A stretch of 64,000 bases of DNA. Source: Nocardioides carbamazepini (GTDB taxonomy: Bacteria; Actinomycetota; Actinomycetes; Propionibacteriales; Nocardioidaceae). Location of the stretch: NCBI RefSeq assembly GCF_024614185.1, contig NZ_JAHTLF010000015.1:1-64000 (forward strand), written 5' to 3'. The position numbers and the translations under genes were made by a program. Under the pieces are notes generated by a model. It saw only the letters and a list, made by a program, of their open reading frames with translations, was not told where the DNA came from and did no database searches. Below, piece by piece: positions 1 through 9,118 of the stretch (its first letter is position 1; each line of letters starts with the position of its first letter).

Positions 1-107
<107 letters not shown>

Positions 108-133
108 CGCTGGTCCGTACGGCGTGTGGTGGG

Positions 134-190
134 GGTTTGGCACCAAACCGCAACGCTCTGGCCGTTCACAAGACCGCCTCCCTCAATCGA
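134..190 (+). repeat. Palindromic repeat, copy 1 (degenerate)
   Basis: The core GGTTTGG-CA-CCAAACCGC lies at 134-151 and lacks the leading GC of the other copies. A degenerate version of the family tail, ending in CAATCGA, follows at 170-190. The last codons and stop of pafB (minus strand) lie inside this tail. Confidence 0.75.
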
Positions 191-1128
191 GCGACGACCT
201 GCTCGCGCACCGCCACCGGCTCCACGAGCACGACGTCGGGACCGTGCGAGAGCACCTCGTCGGCCAGTCCCTGGGTCGGGCGCACCAGGACGACACGGTC
301 CCAGCCGGTGCGGCCGTCGGGCCCGTCCACCCCGACCGTCACCTGCTCGGCACTGCGCCGCAGGCCGTGCCCGGTCCCCTGGCGTACGAGAAGCACCGCG
401 GTGGTGGCGGGGATCGGCGGCGCCATCCGGCGCGCGATCTCGCGTACGTCGGTCTCCGCGGGGACGTCGTACGCGCCGGGCGGACCGACGAGGCGGACCT
501 CGCCCTGGACCCGGGACAGCCGGAAGACCCGCTCGGCCCGTCGGTCGGCGTCGTAGCCGACGAGATACCAGCGTCCGGAGTAGCGCACGACGCCCCACGG
601 CTGGACCCGCCGGCGCATCGGCGCGTCGGCGTCGGGCCGCTGGTAGTCGAACTCGATCGCGTTGCGCTCGCAGACCGCGACCCAGCAGCGCTCGAAGGCC
701 GGCTCCTCAGCGGTCAGCAGGGGTCGGGCGATCTCGAGCGCGCCCAGGTCGACGTCGATGCCGGACGCGGTCAGCTTGCGGACGGCGTCCGTCGTGGCCT
801 GCGCCATGGTCGCGTGCTGCCAGACCCGGGACGCGATGCCGACGACCGCGGCCTCCTCGGGCGTCAGCTCCACGTCGGGGAGCGCGAAGGCCTCCGGGGG
901 GATCCGATAGCCGACCTCGTCCTCGAAGAACGGGTCGATCGTCGCGACCTCGACGGGGACGCCGAGGCCCCGCAGCTCCTCCTTGTCGCGCTCGAACATC
1001 TTCTCGAAGGCGTCGAGGCGTGAGTCCGGGTAGAGCAGCTCGCGGATCCGCTCCTTGGCGATCGGTCGGCGCTGCACCAGGAGCATGATCAGCAGGTTGA
1101 GCAGACGCTCACTCTTCGGTGCTGGCAT
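166..1128 (-). CDS. pafB: PafB, WYL-domain transcriptional activator of the DNA-damage response
   Basis: A 320-aa protein with an N-terminal winged-helix DNA-binding part (about residues 1-80) and a WYL sensor domain in which the W187-Y188-L189 motif is visible. In mycobacteria PafB acts with PafC as the LexA-independent activator of DNA-repair genes, and the paf genes lie beside pafA. The 5' end overlaps the FKBP gene by 20 bp, so the two are translationally coupled. No pafC follows: the gene ends in palindromic repeat copy 1, about 60 bp from the artefactual contig end. The alternative name PafC is less likely because the N-terminus (KSERLLNLLIMLL) is PafB-like. Confidence 0.85.
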   Translation of the reverse strand: MPAPKSERLLNLLIMLLVQRRPIAKERIRELLYPDSRLDAFEKMFERDKEELRGLGVPVEVATIDPFFEDEVGYRIPPEAFALPDVELTPEEAAVVGIASRVWQHATMAQATTDAVRKLTASGIDVDLGALEIARPLLTAEEPAFERCWVAVCERNAIEFDYQRPDADAPMRRRVQPWGVVRYSGRWYLVGYDADRRAERVFRLSRVQGEVRLVGPPGAYDVPAETDVREIARRMAPPIPATTAVLLVRQGTGHGLRRSAEQVTVGVDGPDGRTGWDRVVLVRPTQGLADEVLSHGPDVVLVEPVAVREQVVARLREAVL

Positions 1129-2200
1129 CCGTGCTCGGCTCGGGGGCGGACTCGGGGGTCGACTCGGGGGTCGGCTCGGGGGCGGGCTCCGGCTTCGGCT
1201 TCGTGTCGGCGGCGTCGAGGATGTCGACCACGAAGTAGAGCGTCGAGTCGGCGGGGATGTCCTCGCCCTGCCCCTCCTTGCCGTACCCGAGCTTCGGCGG
1301 GATCTGGATCATGACCCGGCTGCCGACCGGCAGGCCGACCAGGGCCTTCGACCACCCCTTGACGACGGAGGCGTCCTTGCCGCCGACGACGGCCTCGAGG
1401 GCACGGCCGTCGGCGTAGCTCGCGTCGAAGGGCTTCTCGCCGTCCGGGATCTGTCCGAGATAGCTGACCAGGATCGTCTGCCCCTTGACGACGGCCGGGC
1501 CGGTGCCCTCCGTCAACGTGGCCACCTCGAGCTTGCCGCTCGGCTTCGGCGCGCCCGCGAAGTCGAGGCTGGCCGGGAGCCCGGCCTCCTCGACGATCTT
1601 CGGCGCCCAGCCCGGAGCGGCCGCCTCGGTGCCCTCGGGGCCGGCCACGGCGACCAGGTCGGCGACGAACAGCAGACCGTCCTCGTTGCCGATGTCGAGC
1701 CCGGCGAGCAGCCCGGCAGCCTGGCTGCCGAGGTAGTCGCCGAAGGCGACGTCGCTGCCGACCGTGACCGCGATCCGGCTGCCGATCTTCTGGCCGGGCT
1801 TGATCTGGTCGGCGAAGGCGAGGGAGAGCAGGTCGGTGAGCGTCTGGGGCTCCTTCTCGGCGCCGACCTTGACGAGGGTGCTGAGCGACGTGGCGTCGTA
1901 GCTGTCGTAGTTGACCTTGTGGGTCCAGCCGTCGGCGAGGGTGAACTCGACCCGGACGACGTCGTCCTTCTTCAGCTCGGCGCCGTCACCCTCGGTGAGG
2001 ACCTTGGCCGCGGGCTTGCCGGCGGTCATGACCGCCTTCCAGTCCAGCTTCGGGGCCTCACCCACCGAGCCGCTGATCGATACCGCGTCGAGGCCCTTGA
2101 CCTCGTCGGAGTCGGAGCCGCCGCAGGCGGCCAGAGCCAGGCTCGCGGGCAGCAGGGTCGACAGGAGCAGCAGGGAGGGACGTCGCAGGCGCATCAGCAC
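1109..2200 (-). CDS. FKBP-type peptidyl-prolyl isomerase lipoprotein
   Basis: A 363-aa exported prolyl isomerase. The N-terminus has an arginine-rich n-region, a leucine-rich core and a lipobox (L-A-A-C, Cys26), so it should be anchored outside the membrane. A degenerate FKBP-like domain comes first (about residues 50-185) and a convincing FKBP domain second (about 225-335, with VSYLGQ and PPKLGYG). It ends in a Pro/Glu/Thr-rich tail. The GTG at 2200 is chosen because the -10 box TAGGGT (2207-2212) ends six bases before it, which fits a leaderless mRNA. It sits between pafA and pafB on the same strand. A longer start (TTG at 2206) is possible. Confidence 0.85.
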   Translation of the reverse strand: MLMRLRRPSLLLLSTLLPASLALAACGGSDSDEVKGLDAVSISGSVGEAPKLDWKAVMTAGKPAAKVLTEGDGAELKKDDVVRVEFTLADGWTHKVNYDSYDATSLSTLVKVGAEKEPQTLTDLLSLAFADQIKPGQKIGSRIAVTVGSDVAFGDYLGSQAAGLLAGLDIGNEDGLLFVADLVAVAGPEGTEAAAPGWAPKIVEEAGLPASLDFAGAPKPSGKLEVATLTEGTGPAVVKGQTILVSYLGQIPDGEKPFDASYADGRALEAVVGGKDASVVKGWSKALVGLPVGSRVMIQIPPKLGYGKEGQGEDIPADSTLYFVVDILDAADTKPKPEPAPEPTPESTPESAPEPSTDASTEE

Positions 2201-2206
2201 GCGCAA

Positions 2207-2212
2207 ACCCTA
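2207..2212 (-). promoter_or_regulatory. -10 box of the FKBP lipoprotein gene
   Basis: TAGGGT on the minus strand, six bases before the GTG at 2200. The spacing predicts transcription starting at the start codon and separates FKBP-pafB from pafA as its own transcription unit. Confidence 0.55.
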
Positions 2213-2234
2213 CCGACTGCCAGGTTGGGATGTG

Positions 2235-3596
2235 TCACATGCCGTCGATCAGGCGCTGGACCCGCTCGTCGTACGCCCGGAACGGGTCCTTGCAGAGCAC
2301 GGTGCGCTGGGCCTGGTCGTTGAGCTTGAGGTGCACCCAGTCGACCGTGAAGTCGCGGCGCCGCTCCTGGGCCCGGCGGATGAACTCGCCGCGCAGCCGG
2401 GCGCGGGTGTTCTGCGGCGGCACCGACTTGGCCTCGAAGATCTTGAGGTCGTTGCTGACCCGGGCGACGGCGCCGCGCTTCTCCAGGAGGTAGTAGAGGC
2501 CGCGGCTGCGGTGGATGTCGTGGTAGGCGAGGTCGAGCTGCGCCACCCGCGGGTGGCTGAGCGGCAGGCCGTGCTTGGCGCGGTAGCGGTCGATCAGCTT
2601 CCACTTGATGACCCAGTCGATCTCCCGGTCGACCAGGCCGAGGTCGTCCGACTCGACCGCCTTGAGGGCCCGCTCCCACAGGTCGAGGGCGCGTTCGATG
2701 ACCGGTGTGGAGATCCCGCGCCGGTCGACGAAGTCGCGCGCCTTGGAGAGGTACTCCCCCTGGATCTCCAGCGCGCTGGCCTCGCGCCCGTTGGCCAGGC
2801 GCACCTTGCGCTGGCCGGTGACGTCGTGGGAGATCTCGCGGATCGCGCGGATCGGGTTCTCCATCGTGAGGTCGCGCATCACCACGCCCTCCTCGATCAT
2901 TCGGAGCACGAGATCGCAGCTCGCCACCTTGAGCATGGTGGTCGTCTCGCTCATGTTGGAGTCGCCGACGATTACGTGGAGCCGACGGTACTTCTCGGCG
3001 TCGGCATGCGGCTCGTCGCGCGTGTTGATGATCGGCCGGCTCCGTGTGGTCGCACTGCTCACGCCCTCCCAGATGTGCTCCGCCCGCTGGCTCACGGAGT
3101 AGCTCGTCCCGCGCGGCGTCTGCGTCACCTTCCCCGCCCCGACGATGATCTGCCGGGTCACGAGGAACGGGATGAGGACGTCGGCCAGCCTGCTGAACTC
3201 GCCGGCGCGGCTGACGAGATAGTTCTCGTGGCAGCCGTAGGAGTTGCCCGCCGAGTCGGTGTTGTTCTTGAACAGGTAGATCTCGCCGGCGATCCCCTCG
3301 TCGTGCAGGCGCTGCTCCGCGTCCAGCAGCAGGCCCTCGAGGACCCGCTCCCCCGCCTTGTCGTGCGTCACCAGCTCCGTGATGTCGTCACACTCGGGCG
3401 TCGCGTACTCCGGGTGGCTGCCGACGTCGAGATAGAGCCGGGCGCCGTTGCGCAGGAACACGTTGCTGCTGCGTCCCCAGCTGACCACCTTGCGGAACAG
3501 GTAGCGCGCCACCTCGTCGGGACTCAGCCTCCGCTGTCCCCGGAACGTGCACGTCACCCCGTACTCGTTCTCGATCCCGAAGATCCGACGGTCCAT
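2235..3596 (-). CDS. pafA: PafA, Pup--protein ligase
   Basis: A 453-aa ATP-dependent ligase of the carboxylate-amine (glutamine-synthetase-like) fold. It joins the C-terminal Glu of Pup to lysines of target proteins, marking them for the Mpa-proteasome. The family N-terminus ([13 protein letters not shown]) with its nucleotide and Mg-binding glutamates is present, as are the conserved segments [28 protein letters not shown] and [13 protein letters not shown]. Length is typical. It is homologous to Dop in this window. A -10 box TAATGT (3603-3608) six bases upstream suggests an independent leaderless promoter, so pafA need not be co-transcribed with pup-prcBA. Confidence 0.97.
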   Translation of the reverse strand: MDRRIFGIENEYGVTCTFRGQRRLSPDEVARYLFRKVVSWGRSSNVFLRNGARLYLDVGSHPEYATPECDDITELVTHDKAGERVLEGLLLDAEQRLHDEGIAGEIYLFKNNTDSAGNSYGCHENYLVSRAGEFSRLADVLIPFLVTRQIIVGAGKVTQTPRGTSYSVSQRAEHIWEGVSSATTRSRPIINTRDEPHADAEKYRRLHVIVGDSNMSETTTMLKVASCDLVLRMIEEGVVMRDLTMENPIRAIREISHDVTGQRKVRLANGREASALEIQGEYLSKARDFVDRRGISTPVIERALDLWERALKAVESDDLGLVDREIDWVIKWKLIDRYRAKHGLPLSHPRVAQLDLAYHDIHRSRGLYYLLEKRGAVARVSNDLKIFEAKSVPPQNTRARLRGEFIRRAQERRRDFTVDWVHLKLNDQAQRTVLCKDPFRAYDERVQRLIDGM

Positions 3597-3602
3597 GTAC
3601 GC

Positions 3603-3608
3603 ACATTA
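3603..3608 (-). promoter_or_regulatory. -10 box of pafA
   Basis: TAATGT on the minus strand with a 6-nt gap to the pafA ATG at 3596. It implies a leaderless pafA transcript starting inside the cluster. Confidence 0.5.
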
Positions 3609-3650
3609 CTGCCGCGATGGGCATTGCGGCGGCGCATGTGCTGGGTGGTT

Positions 3651-3710
3651 GCGGTTTGGTCCCAAACCGCGACAGTCCGGACCAGCGTCATGCGGTTCTC
3701 GCCCAATCGA
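3651..3710 (+). repeat. Palindromic repeat, copy 2 (forward, palindrome plus tail)
   Basis: GCGGTTTGGTCCCAAACCGC at 3651-3670 is a 9+9 palindrome with centre TC. About 20 bases later comes the family tail at 3691-3710, ending CCCAATCGA. The stop codon of the DUF559-like gene (TGA, 3688-3690 on the minus strand) abuts the tail, and the last six codons are made of tail sequence. Confidence 0.85.
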
Positions 3711-4725
3711 CAGGGTTCGTGGATCGGTACCAGCGGTTCATCACCCGTGTCCGGCCCGTATCCGAATAGAGAGAATCGCCGACCAGCGCTCGCCAGGCAC
3801 GAAGCCGAGCGGCCTTGTGCGGACGGTCGAGGAGCCGGTCGAACTCGTGCATGACGACGGCCGCATGGTTGAGGAGGTCGTCCAAGGTGTAGCCACGCCG
3901 GACGTACGAGGTGCTGGTGAGCGCGCGCTCGCGACGAAGGTCACGCCGGTGAACCGACTTGCCCCGGTGAACCGCGCCGTCGTACTCGTGGATGTTCCGT
4001 GTCCCGACAACAACCAGGTCAGCGCGACAGATGAAGTGTCCATCGTCGTCGTGGATGTCGACTTGTGGCTCGGTCGGCACTTCTAGGATCTGATGAAACT
4101 TGTGGAGAAGCGTCTCGCCAGCCGATTCGGCGCGCTCGTTGCGGCTTTGCCACACAGAGCGGAGCCGGCGTGTACCAGGACGCTTCGAGACCAGGACCTG
4201 CCGGACAGCGTCATCGGTGACGTGTCCGAGTCGCGCCGCGGAGTCGACCATGACCGCGAGGTCGAGATCTCCGAGGTCGCGCGCGGCGCGCAACAGGACC
4301 TCTGCCGGATCGTCCACCGGCAATCCGTGGACGACCAGAGTCTTCGAGTCATGGAGCAGCCGGGAGCAGATCAAGCCGGGGCGTCGAGGACGATTCGCTC
4401 CTCGCACCGCGGCGAAGTGCGGAACCTGCTCCGGCAGAGCCGGCAGTTGCCACCCGAGCAGCCGCGCGCCGGTCACGTGCGTGAAGACGGCGTCGGCGGG
4501 CAGCACGAGCCGCAGGGCACTCAGGTCGCGAAGGAAGTTGTCCCACGGCTTGAGATCCGCGGTCTCCGGTCGGTACAGGCCGTGGGCGACACGCTGGTGT
4601 CCGGCTACACGCACCTCGCCACGGATGGCGCCGTCCGGTCCGATCTGCATGGCGCCCAGGCTGGCCGGGCACGGGAGCAGGAGCAAGTGCCTCCCGACTA
4701 CCTGTGGATGACCGGCCAGCCGCAC
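3688..4725 (-). CDS. AbiEi-like/DUF559 protein (putative PD-(D/E)XK nuclease domain), bracketed by inverted repeats
   Basis: A 345-aa cytoplasmic protein. The layout resembles actinobacterial proteins with a degenerate AbiEi-type N-terminal region (about 30-55, ending HGLYRP) and a C-terminal DUF559/Vsr-like domain. Candidate nuclease residues are E203 (AESAGE), D236 (CRADL), E247 and D249 (HEYDG), followed by RRD and RRGYTLDDLL. No AbiEii partner toxin is adjacent. It sits between prcA and pafA, bracketed by inverted repeat copies 2 and 3, and its last codons come from the repeat tail. By eye it has more A/T-ending codons than its neighbours, which suggests it was acquired. The start is GTG at 4725; an ATG at 4650 is an alternative. 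Biological role unknown. Confidence 0.75.
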   Translation of the reverse strand: MRLAGHPQVVGRHLLLLPCPASLGAMQIGPDGAIRGEVRVAGHQRVAHGLYRPETADLKPWDNFLRDLSALRLVLPADAVFTHVTGARLLGWQLPALPEQVPHFAAVRGANRPRRPGLICSRLLHDSKTLVVHGLPVDDPAEVLLRAARDLGDLDLAVMVDSAARLGHVTDDAVRQVLVSKRPGTRRLRSVWQSRNERAESAGETLLHKFHQILEVPTEPQVDIHDDDGHFICRADLVVVGTRNIHEYDGAVHRGKSVHRRDLRRERALTSTSYVRRGYTLDDLLNHAAVVMHEFDRLLDRPHKAARLRAWRALVGDSLYSDTGRTRVMNRWYRSTNPVDWARTA

Positions 4726-4741
4726 CTCTCACCTGGCCTCA

Positions 4742-4801
4742 TCGATTGGGCAGAGACCGCTTGTCGGAGGCACGAATTGATGCGGTTTGGGACCAAACCG
4801 C
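4742..4801 (-). repeat. Palindromic repeat, copy 3 (reverse)
   Basis: Reverse-oriented copy: the tail TCGATTGGGCAGAGACCGC at 4742-4760 comes first, and the palindrome GCGGTTTGGGACCAAACCGC (centre GA) follows at 4782-4801. It lies 32 bp past the prcA stop and just upstream of the DUF559-like gene. With copy 2 it forms an inverted pair about 1.15 kb apart. Confidence 0.85.
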
Positions 4802-4832
4802 ATCAACTTCAGCCTCGTAGGAGCTGCGCGTG

Positions 4833-5645
4833 CTACAGCGGCGGCGCCACCGGAGGCTCGTCGCCTCCCCCGGTCTCGGCCGCCCCGCCTGCCGGCGTCT
4901 CGGAGCTGTGCTGCTCGGGAGCCGTCTCGGCCGGGCCTCGGTCGCCGAGGAGCTCGGCGAGGCGAGCGGGAAGGATGCGGCGGAACTTGCGGGGCTGGGA
5001 GCGGGTGCGGTCGAGGACCGCGACCTCGAGATCCTCGACGGGGATGACCCGGTCCTGCACCTGGCCGCCGTCCGAGGTGTGGCCGAGCGCGGCGACCGCC
5101 ACCTGCAGCGCTGCGTCGAGGGACGCGCCGTCGGTGTAGTGCTCGGTGAGGTACGACGACACGGTGTCGGCGTCGCCGCCCATGACCGCGAAGCCGTGTT
5201 CGTCGGCCACCCGGCCCTCGTACGTCAGCCGGTAGATCTGGTCGCCGGCGGCGGTCGCACCGACCTCGGCCACGAAGATCTCGACCTCGTAGGGCTTCTC
5301 GCCGCCCGAGGAGAAGATGGTGCCGAGGGTCTGGGCGTAGGCGTTGGCCAGGCCGCGGCCGGTGACGTCGCGCCGGTCGTAGGAGTAGCCGCGCATGTCG
5401 GCGAGCCGGACGCCGGCGATGCGGAGGTTCTCGAACTCGTTGTAGCGGCCGACGGCGGCGAACGCGAGCCGGTCGTAGAGCTCGGAGACCTTGTGGAGCG
5501 CCTGGGAGGGGTTCTCGGTGACGAGGAGTACGCCGTCGGCGTACTGGACCGCGGCGAGGGACCGGCCGCGGGCGATGCCCTTGCGCGCGAAGTCCGCCCG
5601 GTCCTTCATCAGCTGCTCGGGCGAGACGTAGAACGGGGTGCTCAT
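4833..5645 (-). CDS. prcA: Proteasome alpha subunit PrcA
   Basis: A 270-aa alpha subunit of the 20S proteasome. The alpha rings form the gated entry of the core particle and dock Mpa. It begins [23 protein letters not shown], the usual family start with the N-terminal helix (YVSPEQ) and the [10 protein letters not shown] segment. The acidic/Pro-rich C-terminal tail is ordinary for actinobacterial PrcA. The ATG at 5645 overlaps the prcB stop in an ATGA, so translation is coupled. A reading frame extends 75 codons further upstream, but those residues are Arg/Pro-rich shadow of prcB. Confidence 0.96.
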   Translation of the reverse strand: MSTPFYVSPEQLMKDRADFARKGIARGRSLAAVQYADGVLLVTENPSQALHKVSELYDRLAFAAVGRYNEFENLRIAGVRLADMRGYSYDRRDVTGRGLANAYAQTLGTIFSSGGEKPYEVEIFVAEVGATAAGDQIYRLTYEGRVADEHGFAVMGGDADTVSSYLTEHYTDGASLDAALQVAVAALGHTSDGGQVQDRVIPVEDLEVAVLDRTRSQPRKFRRILPARLAELLGDRGPAETAPEQHSSETPAGGAAETGGGDEPPVAPPL

Positions 5646-6505
5646 GCCTGCGTCTCCTCTCCCCCGCCGGGCAGGGGTGCGAGCGGTCCGTCGGGTCGGG
5701 CCATCCGGGCCCCCACGACCTGGTCGGCGAGCGCGCCGATGGCGCCCTCGTCGAGCTGGACGGCGCCGTCGGCGGTCACGACCCACACGATCGGGAAGAT
5801 CCGGCGGGTCAGGTCGGGGCCGCCGGTGGCCGAGTCGTCGTCGGCGGCGTCGTAGAGCGCCTGGAGGCACACCCGCACGGCGTCGTCGGACGAAAGGTCG
5901 TCGCGCCAGAGCTTCTTCAGGGCGCCGCGGGCGAACAGCGAGCCGGAGCCGACGGTGAAGAAGGAGGCCTCCTCGTGGCGGCCGCCGGTGACGTCGTAGC
6001 CGAAGATCCGTCCGGCGCCGCTGTCGAGGTCGTAGCCCGCGAACATGGGGACCACGGCCAGGCCCTGCATCGCCATGCCGAGGTTGGCGCGGATGAGCGC
6101 GGAGAGCCGGTTGGCCTTGCCGTCGAGGGAGAGGATCGAGCCCTCGATCTTCTCGTAGTGCTCGAGCTCGACCTGGAACAGACGCACCATCTCGACCGCG
6201 AGCCCGGCGGTGCCGGCGATACCGACCACGGAGTACTCGTCGGCAGGGAAGACCTTCTGGATGTCGCGCTGGGCGATCACGTTGCCCATCGTGGCGCGGC
6301 GGTCACCGGCCATGACCAGGCCGCCCGGGAAGGTCACGGCGACGATCGTGGTGCCGTGCGGGGCGAACTCCCCGGTGACGCCCGGGCTGCCGGCGGGCAG
6401 CGACCGGCGGGCAGGCAGCAGATCGGGGGCGTTCTCGGCGAGGAAGTCGCTGAACGAGGAGGTCCCGGGGCGCAGGAAGGCGCCCGGGATGCGTGCGTCG
6501 CTCAT
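5642..6505 (-). CDS. prcB: Proteasome beta subunit PrcB (proteolytic)
   Basis: A 287-aa catalytic subunit. The propeptide is residues 1-51, and cleavage between Gly51 and Thr52 ([10 protein letters not shown]) would expose Thr52 as the N-terminal nucleophile. The family motif GDRRAT with its lysine/arginine-rich pocket follows. It forms the two inner heptameric rings with PrcA outside. It lies 6 bp after pup and overlaps prcA by 4 bp, so pup-prcB-prcA form one translational unit. No strong Shine-Dalgarno was seen in the 6-bp pup-prcB gap, so coupling to pup translation is likely. Confidence 0.97.
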   Translation of the reverse strand: MSDARIPGAFLRPGTSSFSDFLAENAPDLLPARRSLPAGSPGVTGEFAPHGTTIVAVTFPGGLVMAGDRRATMGNVIAQRDIQKVFPADEYSVVGIAGTAGLAVEMVRLFQVELEHYEKIEGSILSLDGKANRLSALIRANLGMAMQGLAVVPMFAGYDLDSGAGRIFGYDVTGGRHEEASFFTVGSGSLFARGALKKLWRDDLSSDDAVRVCLQALYDAADDDSATGGPDLTRRIFPIVWVVTADGAVQLDEGAIGALADQVVGARMARPDGPLAPLPGGGEETQA

Positions 6506-6511
6506 CGGGGG

Positions 6512-6709
6512 CTACTCGCCGCCCTTCTGGATGAACGACTTCACGAAGTCCTCGGCGTTGGTCTCGAGGACGTCGTCGATCTCGTCGAGGATCGCGTCGA
6601 CGTCGTCGTCGAGGGCCTCCTTGCGCTCGGCGACGTCGGTCTCGGCGACGGCCTCGGTCGTCTCCTCCGCCTCGTCGGACTTGCGCGGCTGCTTCTGCTC
6701 CTGGGCCAT
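6512..6709 (-). CDS. pup: Prokaryotic ubiquitin-like protein Pup
   Basis: A 65-aa, mostly disordered, acidic protein with a central helical region (about 22-52) that binds the Mpa coiled coil, and the C-terminus IQKGGE. It ends in Glu rather than Gln, so PafA can ligate it without prior deamidation by Dop; Dop would still be needed for depupylation. The -10 box TAGGCT (6716-6721) is six bases upstream of the ATG, so pup probably has its own leaderless start even though it lies 17 bp after dop. Confidence 0.97.
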   Translation of the reverse strand: MAQEQKQPRKSDEAEETTEAVAETDVAERKEALDDDVDAILDEIDDVLETNAEDFVKSFIQKGGE

Positions 6710-6715
6710 GGCTCC

Positions 6716-6721
6716 AGCCTA
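6716..6721 (-). promoter_or_regulatory. -10 box of pup (inside the dop-pup gap)
   Basis: TAGGCT on the minus strand, six bases before the pup ATG. It would allow pup-prcBA transcription without dop. Confidence 0.55.
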
Positions 6722-6726
6722 GCCAC

Positions 6727-8235
6727 CTAGCGGCTGAGCGCGCGGACGAGTTCGACAGCCGTCCCACACCGGTCGATGAGCTCGCCGACATGTGCCCTGC
6801 TGCCGCGCAGCGGGTCGATGGTGGGAACCCGCTGGAGCGACTCGCGCCCCGGCAGGTCGAAGATGACCGAGTCCCACGACGCCGCGGCGATGTCAGGGGC
6901 GTACTTCTCCAGGCAGCGGCCCCGGAAGTAGGCACGGGTCTCCTCGGGCGGGTTCGTCATCGCCCGGTCGACCTCCTCGTCGGTGAGCAGCCGCTGGATC
7001 CGCCCGGCGCCGACGAGGCGGTGGTAGAGGCCCTTCTCGGGTCGGATGTCTGAGTACTGGTAGTCGATCAGCTGCAGCTTCGCGTCGTCCCAGGCCAGGC
7101 CGTCGCGGGAGCGGTACTGCTCGATCAACTTGAGCTTGGCGACCCAGTCGAGCTGGTCGGCCAGCGACATCGGGTCGGACTCGAGACGGGCCAGGACGTC
7201 CTCCCAGCGGGCCAGCACGTCGACGGTCTGGGCGTCGGCATCCGCACCGTAGCGGTCCTCGACGTACTTCTTCGCCAGGTCGAGGTACTCCAGCTGCAGC
7301 TGGATGCCGGTCAGCTTGCGCCCGTCGGCCATCGTGACGCTCTGGCGCAGCGTCGGGTCGTGGGACACCGCCCGCAACGCGGCGACGGGGGTGTCCACGG
7401 CCAGGTCGCGCCCGATGAAGCGGTCCTCGATCATCGCGAGCACGAGCGAGGTGGTGCCGACCTTGAGGTACGTCGCGATCTCGGCCAGGTTGGCGTCGCC
7501 GATGATCACGTGCAGCCGGCGGTACTTCTCCGGGTCGGCGTGCGGCTCGTCGCGCGTGTTGATGATCGGCCGCTTGAGGGTGGTCTCCAGCCCGACCTCG
7601 ACCTCGAAGAAGTCGGCACGCTGACTGATCTGGTAGCCGTGGTCGCGGCCGTCCTGGCCCTTGCCGACCCGCCCGGCGCCGCAGAAGACCTGTCGGCTGA
7701 CGAAGAAGGGCGTCAGGTGCCGGACGATGTCGGCGAAGGGTGTCGAGCGGCGCATGAGGTAGTTCTCGTGCGCGCCGTAGGAGGCGCCCTTGTTGTCGGT
7801 GTTGTTCTTGTAGAGAACGATCGCCGGGTTGCCGGGCAGCTGCTGGGCTCGGCGCGCTGCGTCGAGCATGACCTGCTCCCCCGCCTTGTCCCAGCGGACG
7901 ATGTCGAGCGGGGTGACCACCTCGGGTGTGGAGTACTCCGGATGGGCGTGGTCGACGTAGAGCCGGGCGCCGTTGGTCAAGATCACGTTGGCGAGGCCCA
8001 GGTCCTCGTCAGTGAGCTGGCTCGGGTCGGCGATCTGGCGCGACATGTCGAAGCCGCGGGCGTCGCGCAGCGGCGACTCCTCCTCGAAGTCCCAGCGTGC
8101 GCGGCGGGCCCGCACGGTGGCCGTGGCGTACGCGTTGACGACCTGCGACGACGCCACCATCGGGTTGGCGGTCGGCTGGCCCTGGACCGAGATGCCGTAC
8201 TCGACCTCGGTGCCCATCACGCGGCGCACGCTCAT
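6727..8235 (-). CDS. dop: Dop, depupylase/Pup deamidase
   Basis: A 502-aa homologue of PafA that removes Pup from substrates and, in species with Pup-Gln, deamidates Pup. The family start [10 protein letters not shown], the HPEYSTPEV segment, [17 protein letters not shown] and [23 protein letters not shown] are present. It is 502 aa against 453 for PafA, consistent with the extra Dop-loop. The -10 box TAGGCT at 8242-8247, six bases before the ATG, makes it the probable first gene of dop-pup-prcBA. Since this Pup ends in Glu, only depupylation is expected to matter here. Confidence 0.96.
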   Translation of the reverse strand: MSVRRVMGTEVEYGISVQGQPTANPMVASSQVVNAYATATVRARRARWDFEEESPLRDARGFDMSRQIADPSQLTDEDLGLANVILTNGARLYVDHAHPEYSTPEVVTPLDIVRWDKAGEQVMLDAARRAQQLPGNPAIVLYKNNTDNKGASYGAHENYLMRRSTPFADIVRHLTPFFVSRQVFCGAGRVGKGQDGRDHGYQISQRADFFEVEVGLETTLKRPIINTRDEPHADPEKYRRLHVIIGDANLAEIATYLKVGTTSLVLAMIEDRFIGRDLAVDTPVAALRAVSHDPTLRQSVTMADGRKLTGIQLQLEYLDLAKKYVEDRYGADADAQTVDVLARWEDVLARLESDPMSLADQLDWVAKLKLIEQYRSRDGLAWDDAKLQLIDYQYSDIRPEKGLYHRLVGAGRIQRLLTDEEVDRAMTNPPEETRAYFRGRCLEKYAPDIAAASWDSVIFDLPGRESLQRVPTIDPLRGSRAHVGELIDRCGTAVELVRALSR

Positions 8236-8300
8236 GCGTCCAGCCTACGGGTAGGCCTCGGCGCCGGCATCGGTATGCCGCGAGCGGGTACCACCGGGCT

Positions 8301-9068
8301 ATGTCCGACCACGCGGTGCTGGACCGCCTCGCGCGGGTCGGGATGGTCGCCTACGGGCTCGTGTACGTCGTCGTGGCGTGGCTCGCCGGCGCGCTCGCGT
8401 TCGGCGAGCGGCACGGCAGCCCGTCGGGCCAGGGCGCCTTCCAACAGCTTGCCCGCGAGCCGGCAGGGCGGGTCGCGCTCTGGCTCGTCGCAGCCGGCCT
8501 CGCCGGGCTGGCGCTCGAGCAGGCGGTCCGCGCGGTCAACGGCTCGTCGAGGGGGTGGTCCCGGGCCGGCGCGGCCGGACGGAGCGTCGTCCTGGGCTTC
8601 CTCGCCGTGCTGGCAGTCCGCTCGGCCCTGGGCGAGGGCAGCGGGGGCCGCCGCGCGCCGCGGGGTGTGACGGTCGCCCTGCTGGACCTGCCGGTCGGCC
8701 CTGCGATCGTCGTTGCGCTCGGCGTCGTCATCGTCGGTGTCGGCGGGGTCAGCGTCGTCAAGGGGCTCGGCGACCGCTGGCGCCAGGACCTCGATGCCGA
8801 CGGGCGCACGGGGGCCGTCGGCGCGGTCATCGCCGCGCTCGCCCGGTCCGGCTACGTCAGCCGGGGCGTCGCCTTCGGCGTGATCGGCCTGCTGCTCGGG
8901 TGGGCGGGCGCCACCCATGACCCGGACAAGTCGGGTGGCCTCGACCAGGCGATCGTCCGGTTCCGCGACGAGCCGTGCGGGCGCTGGGTGATCCTGCTCG
9001 TGGCGGCCGGGCTCGGCTGCTACGGCGCGTACCACGTGGCCCGCGGTTGGTACCTGCGCGGAAGATGA
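8301..9068 (+). CDS. DUF1206 membrane protein
   Basis: A 255-aa protein with about six hydrophobic segments arranged as three repeated pairs (for example GLVYVVVAWLAGALAFG, GYVSRGVAFGVIGLLLGWAGA and the C-terminal AAGLGCYGAYHVARGWY), the layout of DUF1206 proteins. Function is unknown; the family is common in actinobacteria. It is divergent from dop and convergent with the micro-ORF and mpa, with a strong terminator just after its stop. Confidence 0.85.
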   Translation: MSDHAVLDRLARVGMVAYGLVYVVVAWLAGALAFGERHGSPSGQGAFQQLAREPAGRVALWLVAAGLAGLALEQAVRAVNGSSRGWSRAGAAGRSVVLGFLAVLAVRSALGEGSGGRRAPRGVTVALLDLPVGPAIVVALGVVIVGVGGVSVVKGLGDRWRQDLDADGRTGAVGAVIAALARSGYVSRGVAFGVIGLLLGWAGATHDPDKSGGLDQAIVRFRDEPCGRWVILLVAAGLGCYGAYHVARGWYLRGR

Positions 9069-9072
9069 CGCG

Positions 9073-9104
9073 ACGGGCCCCGCACCGGGAGGTGCGGGGC
9101 CCGT
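9073..9104. terminator. Bidirectional stem-loop terminator
   Basis: A perfect 14-bp stem (9073-9086 with 9091-9104, starting ACGGGCCCCGCACC) and a GGGA loop. It sits between the ends of the DUF1206 gene (+) and the micro-ORF (-). There is no U-tract, as is normal for high-GC actinobacteria. Confidence 0.8.
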
Positions 9105-9118
9105 TCACACGGTAGGGG

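Noticed and set aside
5646..5870. 75-codon N-terminal extension of prcA
   Set aside because: Arg/Pro-rich, lies inside prcB; the ATG at 5645 gives the standard N-terminus and the ATGA overlap.
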